In this document: positions 1 to 11,108 of the stretch, one piece after another | Numbering within the stretch: the first letter of the stretch is position 1 | Layout: each line of letters starts with the position of its first letter | NCBI GenBank assembly: GCA_000320545.1 | Contig: ADNK01001299.1 | Span: 1-27,731 of the forward strand | DNA length: 27,731 nucleotides | DNA from: Bigelowiella natans CCMP2755 | Lineage: Eukaryota; Cercozoa; Chlorarachniophyceae | Direction of reading: 5' to 3' | The notes under the pieces: generated by a model | What the model was told of the DNA's origin: nothing | The model's database searches: none | What the model saw: the letters and a program-made list of their open reading frames with translations, nothing else | Made by a program: the position numbers and the translations under genes

Positions 1-53
1 GTTGTTCATGCCCGCGACCCGGAATTCGGTTATGGGCTGATATCAAATGTGTA

Positions 54-55
<2 letters not shown>

Positions 56-88
<33 letters not shown>

Positions 89-92
89 GTAC

Positions 93-128
<36 letters not shown>
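56..128. repeat. (AT)n then (TG)n microsatellite
   Basis: About 30 nt of AT followed by about 35 nt of TG, downstream of the last recognised porin-like exon. It may sit in a further intron or in the 3' flank. Confidence 0.95.
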
Positions 129-132
<4 letters not shown>

Positions 133-276
133 TTAGAAAATACACGTGCATAAAAAGCAGTCATGAGTTCGGGTCGCGACAGAGCAAAAACGAAGCAATG
201 ATCCTGATGCAAGTGCCACTTCATCAGCATCATCTTCGAGTTCCCCCTCTCGCTAGTCCCCTCTTATTTCTCTTAC

Positions 277-1357
277 GCGACTAACCGACCCAGTGGCTGA
301 AGAAGATGCTCCTGGTGCTCTCAGAGAGGCATTCTGTGACGACGATGATTGAGATTGTGAGAGATGAAATCATATGCGCCCACACGCGCGAAAACGGCTG
401 AATCTTTTGTTCGCAAAAAAAGAAAAATGCCAAAAAAATAAGGCAGCGCGCGTGCATGTGCATGTGCGCGTGCAGCTCCGGTGCGGCGTACCAATTTTCC
501 GCTAGAGAAGACAGCCTCTGCCTCCACGGTCTTGGGCTTTAGCAGCTTCGAGGATACGTAGAGGTCAAGCTTCTTGCCGTCGCCGAAATCATTCTTGGCA
601 GCCAGTCCCCCCTCTGTCGTAGGTGAAGGTGATTTGTTTGATGTTTGTTTGTTGTTTGTTGTTTGTTGTTGTTGTTGTTGTTTCTAAGTAGCACGCTGGT
701 CCTCAATATCTCATCGGCGTTTGCGTGGTTGATATCATCATCCCTAGAACTGAACAATGCAGTAGCAGAGCAGCAGCAGTAGCAGCAGTGGTAGTAGTAG
801 GATGCTCACCGATATTCATCTTGGAGTCAGCGCCTGCCCAGTACCCGTACTTTCCCTGCACACCCTCGCCCGTTGACGGACATCTTGTCGCTTTCTGCTC
901 GCGATATTTTTCAGGGACGGGGGGGCTGCAAAGAAAAAGGAAAGAAGAGGGTGAAGAAGAGAGGGGGGGGGGGGAGAGGGGGGTTCAGCCGTGAAATGTT
1001 GTAAGCAGTTGAGCCCTGTTTTCTCTTCAAATTTCATCCTAAAAATCGCTGCCACTTCACTTCTTCGCTCTAAAGCCGAAAAGGCCACACTCCAATCCCC
1101 CCCCCCCCTTTCCCCCCCCCCCTCTCCTCGCCCACCCCTAGACATTCTTGTGAAGTACACGCCACCACAAACATGTAAAAATTACTTGTCGTCGAAGAGG
1201 GAGCGGACCATGGACCCCGTCACTTTCACGCCTTTTTGCACAGTACCGAAGGTGACGTCCACCTGATATTTCAGTAGCACGAGATCTCATATACTCATTG
1301 GGAAGCAAGCAACACAAGTGTGCTGCTGCCGGCTGCGGCGTCGTTTAGAGGAAGACC

Positions 1358-1398
<41 letters not shown>

Positions 1399-1404
1399 AC
1401 AAGC

Positions 1405-1441
<37 letters not shown>

Positions 1442-1576
1442 CAGGCAGGCCCCTGAAATCGAGCCTATCCCTACCAGAGCTACTACTCACCATCCCCGCA
1501 CCATGTCGCACTTAGCCGAGGCTCAATCACGAATGCAAGAAGAGAGGTGGGAGATGAAGTGGGAGAGATCAGAAGA

Positions 1577-1618
<42 letters not shown>

Positions 1619-1743
1619 GAGATAGAGGGAGGCAGAGGGGGGGGAAGGGGGGTGGGGGCTAATATCTATCGTGTGTTGCCATCTCTCAGGCAGCACCTTG
1701 GAGTCCCCTCCGAATTTGACCAGGGCATTTGCACGCCTGCGTG

Positions 1744-1775
<32 letters not shown>

Positions 1776-1993
1776 TGCGTGCATGTGTGTACGTGTACGT
1801 GTACGTGTGCTGCACGATCGTGTATCGATGGCACTACGACCGCTCGAAACACCCTCCAACATTATCTCGCTCATGTTCATCATCACGCATACTTTCCAAG
1901 GTCTGCGAAGAAGCCGACAGCGGTGGGGGCCTTCTTAGGAATTTGGGAGGTCTTTGGCTCTTCTAGCTCGGGGACGACGACGTTCGCGCCCAT
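277..1993 (-). CDS. Porin/VDAC-like beta-barrel protein (candidate, multi-exon)
   Basis: Hand-built exons: 1893-1993 (ATG at 1993), 1697-1736, an unresolved short exon near 1450-1530, 1186-1262 (may start near 1288), 810-925, 492-613 and 277-333. The last four keep phase at every join, with good sites such as CTTTTTCTTTGCAG before 925 and GTAAGA after 277. The N-terminal segment reads FFADLGKRANALVKFGGDSK after about 25 residues. ADLGK-x-A near the N-terminus is the hallmark of mitochondrial VDAC (YADLGKSARD). Later exons give alternating strand-like stretches such as GKYGYWAGADSKMNIEGG and KKLDLYVSSKLL, as expected of a barrel. VDAC is the outer-membrane anion channel of mitochondria. The summed length, near 185 residues, is short of the usual 280, so exons are missing or the 3' end lies beyond 277. 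It could instead be another outer-envelope barrel protein. Confidence 0.5.
1359..1440. repeat. (AC)n plus (AG)n microsatellites in an intron
   Basis: An AC run at 1359-1392 and an AG run at about 1409-1440, inside an intron of the porin-like gene on the minus strand. Confidence 0.95.
1577..1622. repeat. (GA)n microsatellite in an intron
   Basis: A GA run with one CA interruption, inside an intron of the porin-like gene. Confidence 0.9.
1739..1806. repeat. (GT)n / (GTGC)n / (GTAC)n compound repeat
   Basis: On the minus strand this is an AC-rich tract ending directly at the acceptor CACGCAG before the exon starting at 1736, so the repeat abuts a splice site. Confidence 0.9.
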
Positions 1994-2269
1994 GCCTCCT
2001 CCGAGGCAGGAAGTGACCTAAAAGAATTCAGCCATCGATCATCATGTATGCACTACTGACAACGCAGCGGCACAGCTTGCTTTCACCGTGATGGCATTGT
2101 CCTAGCATTGAACCGAGAACCCTTGATTCTATCCCCCCCCTCCCCCCCCTTCCTTCAATTATCCTTGGTAGTACCTGCCCACCGCCACGAAGATTTTTCA
2201 GGGCCGTTGGGGTGTTGTCGTACCTACGAGCAGGGAGGGTTAGGGACAGTGTAATCTATTGTATATATC

Positions 2270-2506
<237 letters not shown>

Positions 2507-2579
2507 AGAGCAAGATCGGTTGACGTATGCAACTACTAAGGGTGTGGGAGATAGATACATGAATGTGCTCAAAAATGTG

Positions 2580-3112
2580 TCAGAGGGATGTTGATAGGAA
2601 TTTCTCCGCATTGTCGCTGCTCAAGCACCGGCAGGGAGATAAACAGGATAAAATAGTTAAGAGAGAGAATCTATTGAGAAGGGGGTGTTGGGAGGCCCCC
2701 AAATCGATGCTTTTCTTATGCAAAAAGTGGAGATAGATAGCATGCACTCCAGAAAGAAGTATTCCAACTACAAATGCTTCTTACCGATTGCTCGAGCTGT
2801 CTCCTTCTGCAGCCACAGCCTGCGCCCTGTAAGCAGCAAATATTTCAAATTACCATCATTACAGGGATGTGGGGGTTGCTGTTAGCCTTCCTCGCTGCAA
2901 TCATTTGTTATTAATCCCTTTTCTCTTTCTTTCTACTCGATAAGGGACCTTGCAAGGGGTTTCGGGTGGATTGCTCCCTGGGTAGCAAGAAGCACGGTGG
3001 CTACAGCGATGAATAGAGCCATGCATGCCAGGGCCAAAGGGGTTGACCTCCGGGACAGGGGCCTGGGCCGAGGAGCGGCGGCAAGGAGGGGACGGGGAGC
3101 GCGCGGTTCCAT
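2580..3112 (-). CDS. Small single-pass membrane protein, 3 exons, 80 aa
   Basis: Exons 2949-3112 (ATG at 3112), 2785-2826 and 2580-2616 (TGA) join with consistent phase (164+42+37 nt = 81 codons). The second exon has a strong acceptor, TTTGCTGCTTACAG, and donor GTAAGA. The first donor, GTCCCT, is weak. If that intron is not removed, the frame stops after 59 codons. Residues 1-25 are rich in Arg, Pro and Ala, residues about 28-45 form one hydrophobic span ([18 protein letters not shown]), and the tail is polar ([10 protein letters not shown]). The N-terminus could be an organelle-targeting leader or the cytosolic tail of an anchored protein. No family recognised. Confidence 0.45.
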
Positions 3113-5140
3113 CTTCAGGGGATCTCTTTCAGACTTTGGGCACTCCAGTCAAAACAAGTTCAGGATCAAAATCAATGCCGTTTTCACCTAATATTAGGTA
3201 AAATATTCAAAATTCGGAACTTAACCGCAGCTTCGGCAAGCCGAAGAATTCGGGATGGGAGGTTCCGACCCCCTGTGTTACTACTTGATCTCCTGTGAAA
3301 ACCCCCACTGTGCGACAATTTCGACACTGCCGGGCGCTTGGCAATGAGAGCTGCTAATCAAATTATGTTTTGCATCTACGACTACAAAAAAATGCTGACG
3401 CAACTTTTAGATGCCATTTTGGCGGGCTTTTTCGAAAAGGGTTATCTGGTTTTTGCAGCCGAGAAGAAACACTCTTTTGCCAATAAGTAAAGAGGGGAGG
3501 GTGGAAATCGGATGGAAACACAGTGGGTTTTTTATTGTGCGACATGATTTTCGTTCTGTAATTGATGGTCGTCATTTTGTCCTTTGCGACAAGTTTTGAA
3601 TTGCTATTTTTAAGTGAGGTCGGGGCACAGGAATCATGTCATTCGCGCTACGAGCTGTAGTCATCTCACTTGGTTCGAGGCACTGCATTTGGACACTGCA
3701 GGTGTCTTGTCACACTTTGGGAACGTGGTTTTTCATCATTGTTCATTGTTCGATGCTTCATTTCACAAACACCAGTCTGCCAATTCTCAAATCTTGCTGA
3801 TTTCACCAGTTGGCCCACACTGCATGAAGTCAGTTCGAGGCACGTGCTGCTTGCTGGACTGCGTTTCGCACACAGCACTTTGGAGGTGTCTTGCAACGTT
3901 TTGGAAGTGTGGTCCATCGTGATGTCCAAGTGTTCACGTTCATTTGCAACGTTGCATTTCAGGAACGCAGTTCTTCATCACGTTGGTTTGTTTGTTTGTT
4001 TGTTTCTTTGACAACCAGCTGTTCCAGTGTTGTGCTCTCAACAATTTGGAAGTGTGGTTCTCCATTTTGTTTGTTTGTCGTGCGGTTTTCACTTCAGCCC
4101 TGTCACACCCTGCACAAACGTGCGCGCAACACTTCCAGACTTCTTTCTTTCTTTGCGCACGTGTTCTTGGAGAGGAAGCATGCATGTTTTGTTCGTGGGT
4201 GCAGATCTGGAGATCCGCCAGAGATGTGCAGTGTCACCAGACCAGAGTTGTGTTGCCCAGCTAGCTGGTTGCCGCCAGCACTTCTGCCACCTTTCTTGAC
4301 GACTTGTGTTTTGTCATTCACCTTCAGCTGCACCTTTGGGGTGCTTCGAGTGCTTCATTCATTTGACCATCACTTTGTTCATTCATGCATGCGGTGGAAA
4401 TGGAAATGACAGAAGTTTTCGCAAGCAATTGGCAACAGTTGTGTAAGATTGCTAGATTGACTAGTTGGCAGGTCCCGAGGTGCGTGATGTGCGCATGCTG
4501 GCATGGGCATGCCAGCCTGCATCGCCACCATTCACACGCAACGTGATCCATTGAGACATGAATACAGTTCGGACATGCGTGCGCAAAATTCAAGTTTCTC
4601 AATTTCAACATGTCGATTATTTCCAAATTGTGATCAGTAGTCACATCACCGGCCATCGGGGTCACATCGTAGCTCAGCTAGTCAGGAGCAGCACATGCGT
4701 TGCATTTTTCCAATGACCCATCCTGTGTGCATGCATTCAAGCCATAACACCAATGAATCCTCGAGCCTGATCTTCGGTCATTAGCCTGCAACACAGCAGA
4801 CAATGGAGATAATGTCACGTTCAATTCAATCACTGATAATTGACGTCCACCAACAGGGCGCCCATGAAAAATCGAGTGCGCACGGCATCTAGACGTGCAA
4901 CACGCGCTTGCATACATTGTCGTGATGTTGTTGAATGCATCAGGTCCAGGATAGCCTGAAGGGAGAGGCGCGCTAGATAAAAAATAGAGCTGTGTGCAGA
5001 TTCCAAATTTAAGGGCATGTTCACCTGACACAGTATAATTGGATTTGAGTACACAGCAAGCAAGAATAGAGTGCTAGATGTCTAGATGACGCACCAGAGA
5101 GGTTTATCAGATACTGTGATAGCTGCAGTACCTCCAATTC
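3113..5140. other. Long stretch without a clear gene; degenerate repeated phrases
   Basis: I find no exon chain that holds phase. On the plus strand, 3670-4100 repeats loosely related phrases (a GGCAC core, then TTTGGAAGTGTGGT or TTTGGGAACGTGGT, then CATTTCA), as in an old diverged tandem array. A perfect 7-bp hairpin, CTTCGGC-AA-GCCGAAG, lies near 3231-3246. From about 4480 to 5060 the DNA becomes rich in TGCA, GCATGC and GCGC. Open frames here (for example 4678-5031 minus, 3891-4409 plus) have no recognisable motif. Confidence 0.6.
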
Positions 5141-5280
5141 ACTAAGTGGTTGCACCTAATTGTGATCATACTAAAACATCATCATCCAGCACTGAAATCT
5201 ATGTTACACTTATACACACATACACTCATAAATATTTGAATATATGTATGTGCGTTGAAGTATACGTAGATATGTTTATA

Positions 5281-5357
<77 letters not shown>
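5281..5357. repeat. (AC)n then (AT)n microsatellite
   Basis: About 34 nt of AC directly followed by about 40 nt of AT with one break. Confidence 0.95.
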
Positions 5358-5361
<4 letters not shown>

Positions 5362-5489
5362 TGAACGTTTGCGAAGTAACAAAAGTGCATCCTGAGAGCA
5401 ACAGTATCGCTCTAATTTGCATCGATTGCAATATCCAATCGAACGACATTTATCCATATATCCCTCACCCACCCCATCAATCCTCGCAA

Positions 5490-5625
5490 CTCTTATGGTC
5501 CAACATCAAGGCACCTGCTCAACCGCAGTTGAGATGATTTCAGAGAAGCAGCAGCAAGGGTGAAGTCGGCTTGAGTACCGAAAATATGCCACAGGATCTT
5601 GTTCGAACTTTAACAATGGAGAGAG
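5490..5625 (-). other. Possible unassigned exon downstream of the signal-peptide gene
   Basis: The minus strand has a short open frame reading ILWHIFGTQADFTLAAASLK and ending in LDVGP and a stop. Its composition looks coding. I could not join it in phase to the gene at 5785-6204, so it is recorded only as a candidate 3' exon of that or another gene. Confidence 0.2.
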
Positions 5626-5784
5626 GAAGGTGAAGAAGATGGGGTGGGGGAGGAAGTTCGGAGTTGTAAATAAATGGGCGAGGCGAAGAAGGGAAACCAA
5701 TCTTGGGAAGATATTTACAAAAATATCATCCTATATTCATATCAATTCCCTCGACTCCATCAATCGTACATCATTAAATGGAGA

Positions 5785-6204
5785 TTACCACAGATCGAAA
5801 CACGGGCTGTTGATGAATTGTATAGAGCTGAGAGGTACAGCAACGACAGCACCCCCCGCCACAGCATCCCCCGTTGGTGCAGCACTTGAAAAGGCAACCG
5901 CAGCATGTCTGGTCCCTTTTAAACACGAATCTGCCACAATGCAAAGGAAGATTAGCTGTAACGCTGGAATAAAATCTTGAGTCAGGCCGGCTTCATGAAA
6001 CTTGACGAGGCGGTAAACTGGAGCAACAATTGCCCTGAATATCAGGCCAGTTTTTGCATGCGAATCACAGACCTCGAAGTATTACTGCCGTCGACGAATT
6101 TTCCGAGTATAACCTGTATAACATAGTATTTATCAAGAGTAATAGTCTACTCACCCATATACCACCAAGCACAACATCAACAACAATGATAAAGACGAAA
6201 GCAT
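5785..6204 (-). CDS. Small secreted or membrane protein, 2 exons, 99 aa
   Basis: Exon 1 is 6155-6204 (ATG at 6204) and exon 2 is 5785-6034 (TAA at 5785). The 120-nt intron has donor GTGAGT and acceptor CTGATATTCAG, and the phases match (50+250 nt = 100 codons). Exon 1 encodes an almost ideal signal-peptide core, MLSSLSLLLMLCLVVYG. A second hydrophobic segment, FIPALQLIFLCIVADSCL, follows at about residue 38, then an Ala/Gly/Val-rich stretch (DAVAGGAVVAV). The product is probably secreted or sits in a membrane with one or two spans. No family recognised. A further GT in the Ala-rich part could allow more splicing. Confidence 0.4.
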
Positions 6205-6325
6205 TGCATAAAAAAGGGTTCTACTGGTCCGGAGTAGCACGGTCGGGTCAGAGGGCAGTTATACCTGAAACGACACCACCATTTCATATGCGAGAATTTT
6301 TGAATGTTTGCTTGCATGAGCCCTT

Positions 6326-6330
<5 letters not shown>

Positions 6331-6366
<36 letters not shown>
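6331..6366. repeat. (AG)n microsatellite
   Basis: About 36 nt of AG, just upstream of the start of the gene at 5785-6204 and downstream of the gene at 6526-7064. Confidence 0.95.
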
Positions 6367-6370
<4 letters not shown>

Positions 6371-6525
6371 TGGAAAATGGAAAAGATCGTGGGACAAACA
6401 GGGAAGGTTTTTCTGATTTGCTCACATAAAAGGATTTTCGCAGCAATCTGGTGGCCTATATGTCGCCAAGCGTTCCTGTTTTAGGAAATTTGTTGGTAAA
6501 CACTAACGAAATTATTCAGAGTAGC

Positions 6526-7064
6526 TCAGGTTCGTAGAACCTCGGACTTATCGTACGCCCAAACGTAAAAGCAGCATGGAAGCCAAGCACAGTCGTGTCT
6601 TAGGCGAAGTTGTGAGTCGTCTGCCTCCACCGCCGACTTATATAGCACCGATGGGTACACGCATTCATAGGGACAGCTAAAACAAAGCTTAGACATAGGA
6701 GTTAGAGTAATTAAGTTGGTGATAATGATCTTTTAGGATGTGAGATAATGGAGGAGGATTACTTTGGCTGGATTTCCACATATAAACACATCAAACACCG
6801 CACAGTGGCTAAACCATTCCAGTTCGCAGTGCTCACCTCGCAGCACGTAGGGATCGATTTGAAGTAATCTTTTCCGTTGAGATTGATTGTTGACCCGTAC
6901 CGAAACAATGCACTGACCGCCTTCTGCAAGTTCGTTCATGTGGACGCAGTCATACAAGGGGGAAAATACTTCTATTTATGACAGACAGATTATTTCCTGC
7001 CGCCCATTACCGTCTTCGCGTCCGTCTTAGTAGCACCCATGTAGGCCAGGTTTACTTCAGCCAT
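6526..7064 (-). CDS. Hypothetical protein, 3 exons, 100 aa
   Basis: Exons 7011-7064, 6837-6923 and 6526-6687 are all phase 0 and total 101 codons. The start context is GCAAAATGGCTG. Donors are GTAATG and GTGAGC. Acceptors are CTTGCAG and a CTAAC branch followed by TCTAAG. The protein begins MAEVNLAYMGATKTDAKT, continues AVSALFRYGSTINLNGKDYF, and has a Cys-rich stretch, CCELCFSCPYEC, at the second junction. The middle exon faintly resembles an ankyrin helix pair, but no repeat signature is complete. The third exon's acceptor is the least certain. Function unknown. Confidence 0.4.
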
Positions 7065-7959
7065 TTTGCTCGCTTCGTTCGCGTGTACGTCGGGAGTAGC
7101 TAGCAAAAAATACTGCAGGTGCACTAAAAAGGCCACCGTTAATTAGGGTGTTGAGGCAAGGATTTCGTGCTCGCAGAAATTCGATGACGCAGACAACGAA
7201 TTCATTGTTTTTTTGTATTTTTAGAGATATCCCGATTCTCGTAGGCTTTTCCTAGGTTCACATATTTTATTACGTAAAATCCTCAAAAATTCTGCGACCA
7301 AGTTCAAGTGAAATGGCGAAATAGGTATGGGATTTTTCGTAATATAAAAGGCTAATATCTCTTGTCGTAGCTATAATATAGCCAGGTTTCGATATCAAAA
7401 TTGGCACGTGCCTCCGACCTCAAATCCCACATCAAACATCACTAAAGGAAGTACCGTCTCAATTTTTGCACATACTGCCCTAAGTCAGCCAGGCAAGAGC
7501 CACTAACAGCCAAGCGCTCTATACTTTTTGATAGATGCGACAGATACTGTTGCAAAGAATTCGTGTAATTTCCATTCCGTTCTCTCTCATCAGTGATTAG
7601 AGGGTTGCCTCGTGAAATGCAAACTTTCTCCGTGGTATTTCACATGTCGCTTGTACTTCCTTTTTTCGCTTGCGTTTCGCCTGAGTGGAGCTGTTTAAAA
7701 TTGGGATGTGTGCCCATCTGAAGAACAGTCCCTAATCTTTCGGCAAGGGCAAAACACCGTTAATTTGTGCGGTTTGTTGAGGAAACATAGATGTCGCGTA
7801 AATGTACTGCCCTTTTCCGTACGAATAGCGGCTCCTACTGCACAAATACCACGTGTTCGAAACCTAGCATCCCAGCTTCGTGTTTAGAGTTTTAAAACGT
7901 TCTAGCCATGTCTCACAGCAAAGATCGCACGGATTAATTTCATTTGACGATTCGCGAAG
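7065..7959. other. Intergenic region upstream of the homeodomain gene
   Basis: About 900 nt of moderately AT-rich DNA between the divergent gene at 6526-7064 (minus) and the first recognised homeodomain-gene exon. No exon chain seen, except that the true 5' exon of the homeodomain gene may lie at its right end. A minus-strand frame at 7864-8130 is open but has no motif. Confidence 0.5.
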
Positions 7960-8922
7960 GCAAACAAGCACATTAGATCTTACATTTTTATCAAGTATTT
8001 CGAAGTAAACTCGCCACAACCCAAGTCTTCCTCCTTTTTGCGTGTAGTCCAAGCGACGCGTGTGACTACATTGGCCTTCACTTGACGAGACATGACTCTC
8101 CCCACCCAGGTGTGCAGTTCCCGAATCCAATTCACTTGAACCTGAACTTCTCTGCTTTCTTTCAAATAAAAGTTACATAGAAATCCTCCGGCAAAGAAAC
8201 CAGTAGCTCGCAAAAAGGAATTGGAACGCGCAAAGTTTCCTGAAGTTCGTTTGGAAGGGACTTCCAAGCAAGGCCTGTTAAAATGCGAGGATGCGATAGT
8301 CCTGAGCAAGCTTCGGCTAATGGAGGGCGAGTTCGAGAATTGGATCTCAAAGTATGGTGTTTTAAATGTACATAGTAATAGTTAGTTTTGTTTTCTACTT
8401 CCTTGTTTGATTTCTTGCAGTCTGCTGACTAGGTTTGACAATCCATTACAAGCGACAACGGACATTAAAAAAGACCCCTCACCTATTTTAACCAAGAAAG
8501 TATCGAAGCGGGAAATCCCTTTGTCGCGAAGACGCAGATCCAGGCTTCCTCGGAAAGCACGAGAGGTAGCCTGATCTGTTACTACTGTTGACTCTGTGGA
8601 GGTAAAGCTTTTAAATTTTCAGATTCTGCAGAGCTGGTTCGATAGCCATCTCGAGGATCCTTACCCATCATGGCACACCACGGTACTGCTGTTCGTTTTA
8701 ATTGTCGCCTGCTACTATTTACATCATTACTGTCTTTCATTGTCAAAGGAGGAGCTTATGAAAACGACAAAGCTGACTGAGAAGCAAATCAGAACCTGGT
8801 ATCAAGTACTTACACTACAAATCAAAAGTGGGGTTTGATAATCGATCTTCTTTTTCTTACATAGGTTTACGAATCGGCGCAAACGCGATAAGACTTGGAA
8901 GAAAATCTACTACAAAAAGTGA
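7960..8922 (+). CDS. TALE-class homeodomain transcription factor (5' end unresolved)
   Basis: Exons: 7960-8043 (tentative), 8173-8351, 8421-8565, 8623-8682, 8749-8798 and 8865-8922 (TGA). Every join keeps phase and introns are 57-129 nt. The last four exons give a homeodomain at the C-terminus. Helix 1 is ILQSWFDSHLEDPYPSW, then EELMKTTKLTEKQIRTWF, then TNRRKRDKTW. PYP followed by 21 residues to the WF of helix 3 is exactly the three-residue-extended TALE spacing. The recognition helix keeps WF-x-N-R-R-x-R, including the DNA-contact Asn and Arg. A basic stretch, LSRRRRSRLPRKARE, precedes helix 1 and can serve for DNA contact and nuclear import. The protein should bind DNA in the nucleus, probably as a heterodimer. 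TALE factors control life-cycle or mating transitions in green and brown algae. The N-terminal start was not found. Confidence 0.85.
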
Positions 8923-10232
8923 AAATTCTCTTCTTGCAACAGATAAAATACGACAATATACATCATTCATTATCGCTGAAACTAGATCTTGCAGCCCTAG
9001 GAGCAGAGAGAAACGAGAGTAGTTCGCAAAGGATTCTATGTTTGAATATATGAAATATCCCAAATTCATAGTTCCTTCCTCGCAATGAAGTAGACAGACA
9101 GGACCGATTGTTTTTCTACGAAATCAAGATAGCCACGATCCTGGATTTTTTAACTTATGGATGCGTTTGTAGCTAGTCTATATTTAGCAGTGAACTTCTA
9201 GTACTACAGACATTTCACAGATTCTGTGATGACGTGTTTTAAGTTTTCATTGCAATATTATGTAGACCGAGCTTTATGTGCTAGGTTACTAGTACATGGT
9301 ACTTAAGTTAGAATTACAGGAAAGAATTTCACGCAATTCTTTATATTAAATTATTAATTAGTGGATGTTTTAAGGTTATTTAGTTGAGCAAATACATCAA
9401 ACATGTTATGACTTGTTAGTAAAGTTTATCTCCTAAGAAGTGCAGTGGGTGCTTCGACTTTGTATAACTATAAATGATAGCCGGATTTCTTACACATACA
9501 TACACAGCCTGCGCAGCGTGCTAGTGTGAATCGTAGAACATCTGCGTTGCTGTTCAGGCAGTGTTCCACATTGCCTCTGCTCTGTCATTCAATGACAATA
9601 ACACCGGATGTGTGACTGTGCATGCCAAGCACTAACGCAACCATGCAGGCATTCGATCTGCCGCCATGTGCTCTGCGTGCCTTCGCAGCACTAACAGCAT
9701 GCCTTGTGCGGAACAACACCTGCGCGCGATGTTGCATCGTAAATGTACACATAGCTGCTGCTTGCACTGGATTCTAGCAGCTAGTCTGCATGCCGCAGCA
9801 ATGCATGGTGCACACGTGCACGTTGTTTCCGCTGTGACACCCTACTCACACAAACAGGCCACGTGCATGCAGCCTAGCCTCACCTTTTGCACATTACTGC
9901 TACCGTGTGTGTACTGTTATTAATCTAGCCCCGTTGTCATTAGCCTCGTACGTTGTTACACATCATTTAGATCCATGTGCTGCTAAAGCATATTTTCGAC
10001 ACAGCTACATCTAGAAATGAAATTTTAATGCTAATGATACTTCGTGATTGCTGAATAGGAACACAATGCGATGTAGTCTTGAACAACTCTTTTGATGTGA
10101 ATCGAAGACAGAGGTCAACTTTTTTTTGTATGACAGATGATAATGTGTCACGATGTTGTTACGTTTTGGCTTGCTTGATTAATTTACCAATCCACACCGT
10201 TCTTACAATTTGTTTCGTTTGAATCTCAAAGC
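8923..10232. other. Intergenic region between convergent genes
   Basis: 3' flank of the homeodomain gene, then AT-rich DNA to about 9480, then an island (9480-9990) extremely rich in TGCA, GCGC, CATG and CTAG with at least ten TGCA sites, then AT-rich 3' flank of the coiled-coil gene. No supported exons. Confidence 0.6.
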
Positions 10233-10796
10233 CTACCGCCGCGATTTACTAATAAGGGGCTTTGTTAGCTTCTTGATCTGCGCTTGCAGCTTCTCAGTGG
10301 CGTCCCAAATGCTTTTGTTCCGATCGCGCTCCTTCCTCCAACTGAAACCCCCACAAGAAGAAAAAGTTAGTTGCAATTGTTAGAGACATGTCGGATTTTT
10401 TGAGATTGTTCTCACCGTTCCTCAGATTCAACAACTTTCTGCTCCATACTTTTCAGCTCATTCTCTAGCCTAGCGATTGTCGCGTCTTTCTCCTACATTA
10501 TGAGTACAGTGTATGCTGATGGCATGTGAACGTTGACAGTTCTATACCTCCAGTTTCGTAATCCAGTAGGCCCCTACATTTTTCTTCAGTGCCGCGATAG
10601 CAGCGTCAAGTTCTAGGAAGTAAGGCAAAAGTAGGCAAGGTAAGAACAAAAGGGATGAAAATTGATTCGGAACACCTTCAAACTGCCCATCTCCAATGTC
10701 GTTGCTCAGGGCGGCGTTCCGTTTGCCTTCGCTGTTCGTTGTCTCATCCTCGATTCCCCCCGCGCTTGGACTGCTAGAGTTTTCCAGACTGGTCAT
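10233..10796 (-). CDS. Small coiled-coil protein, 4 exons, 123 aa
   Basis: Exons 10676-10796 (ATG at 10796), 10548-10612, 10416-10492 and 10233-10341 (TAG) total exactly 124 codons with consistent phase. Introns are 55-74 nt, with donors GTGTTC, GTATAG and GTGAGA and acceptors CCTAG, TGTAG and GTTTCAG. Residues 1-40 are acidic and Ser-rich (MTSLENSSSPSAGGIEDE). Residues 41-123 are charged and helical: EELDAAIAALKKN, then EKDATIARLENELKSMEQKV, then WRKERDRNKSIWDATEKLQA, with a basic end, KSRR. Heptad-like Leu, Ile and Ala spacing implies a coiled coil, so a dimerising or scaffold role is likely. A TATA-like TTTTATAC lies about 20 nt upstream of the ATG. No family recognised. Confidence 0.7.
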
Positions 10797-11108
10797 GCCC
10801 CTTCGCCAACGACTCCTTGTATAAAACCAGGTTCGGCACAACAATCCAGAATACAAATCAATTTATTGACAGATAGAGTGAGCTGTGAAATGCACTCATT
10901 CATTTCAACCTCCCCCCCCCTAGAGGATTGGATTGCTGTGATATCAGAGGAGGATCCCCCGAGATCCCACCGCAATCAGCTACAAATGCTGCCATAGTAC
11001 TAACTATGCTCAAAAAGACGATTTCGGATTTTTCGCCTCGTCTCGGGTCAAATTAAGAGTTTCCAACCAACCGTAGACCTGACACCCACTCTCTAATCTA
11101 CATGCACC

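Noticed and set aside
3363-3575. Minus-strand 70-codon ORF
   Set aside because: No motif, no start context and no splice partners. This length is expected by chance.
5674-5889. Plus-strand ORF with SWEDIYKNIILYSYQFPRLH, faintly LYR-motif-like
   Set aside because: It overlaps the minus-strand signal-peptide gene, has no good splice continuation, and the LYR resemblance is too weak to claim.
7845-7880. GTTCGAA sequence resembling a tRNA T-loop
   Set aside because: The flanking bases do not pair into a T-stem and no anticodon arm or acceptor stem is visible. I saw no convincing tRNA or rRNA in the window.
7864-8130. Minus-strand 88-codon ORF
   Set aside because: It overlaps a probable exon of the homeodomain gene on the other strand and shows no motif or splice signals.
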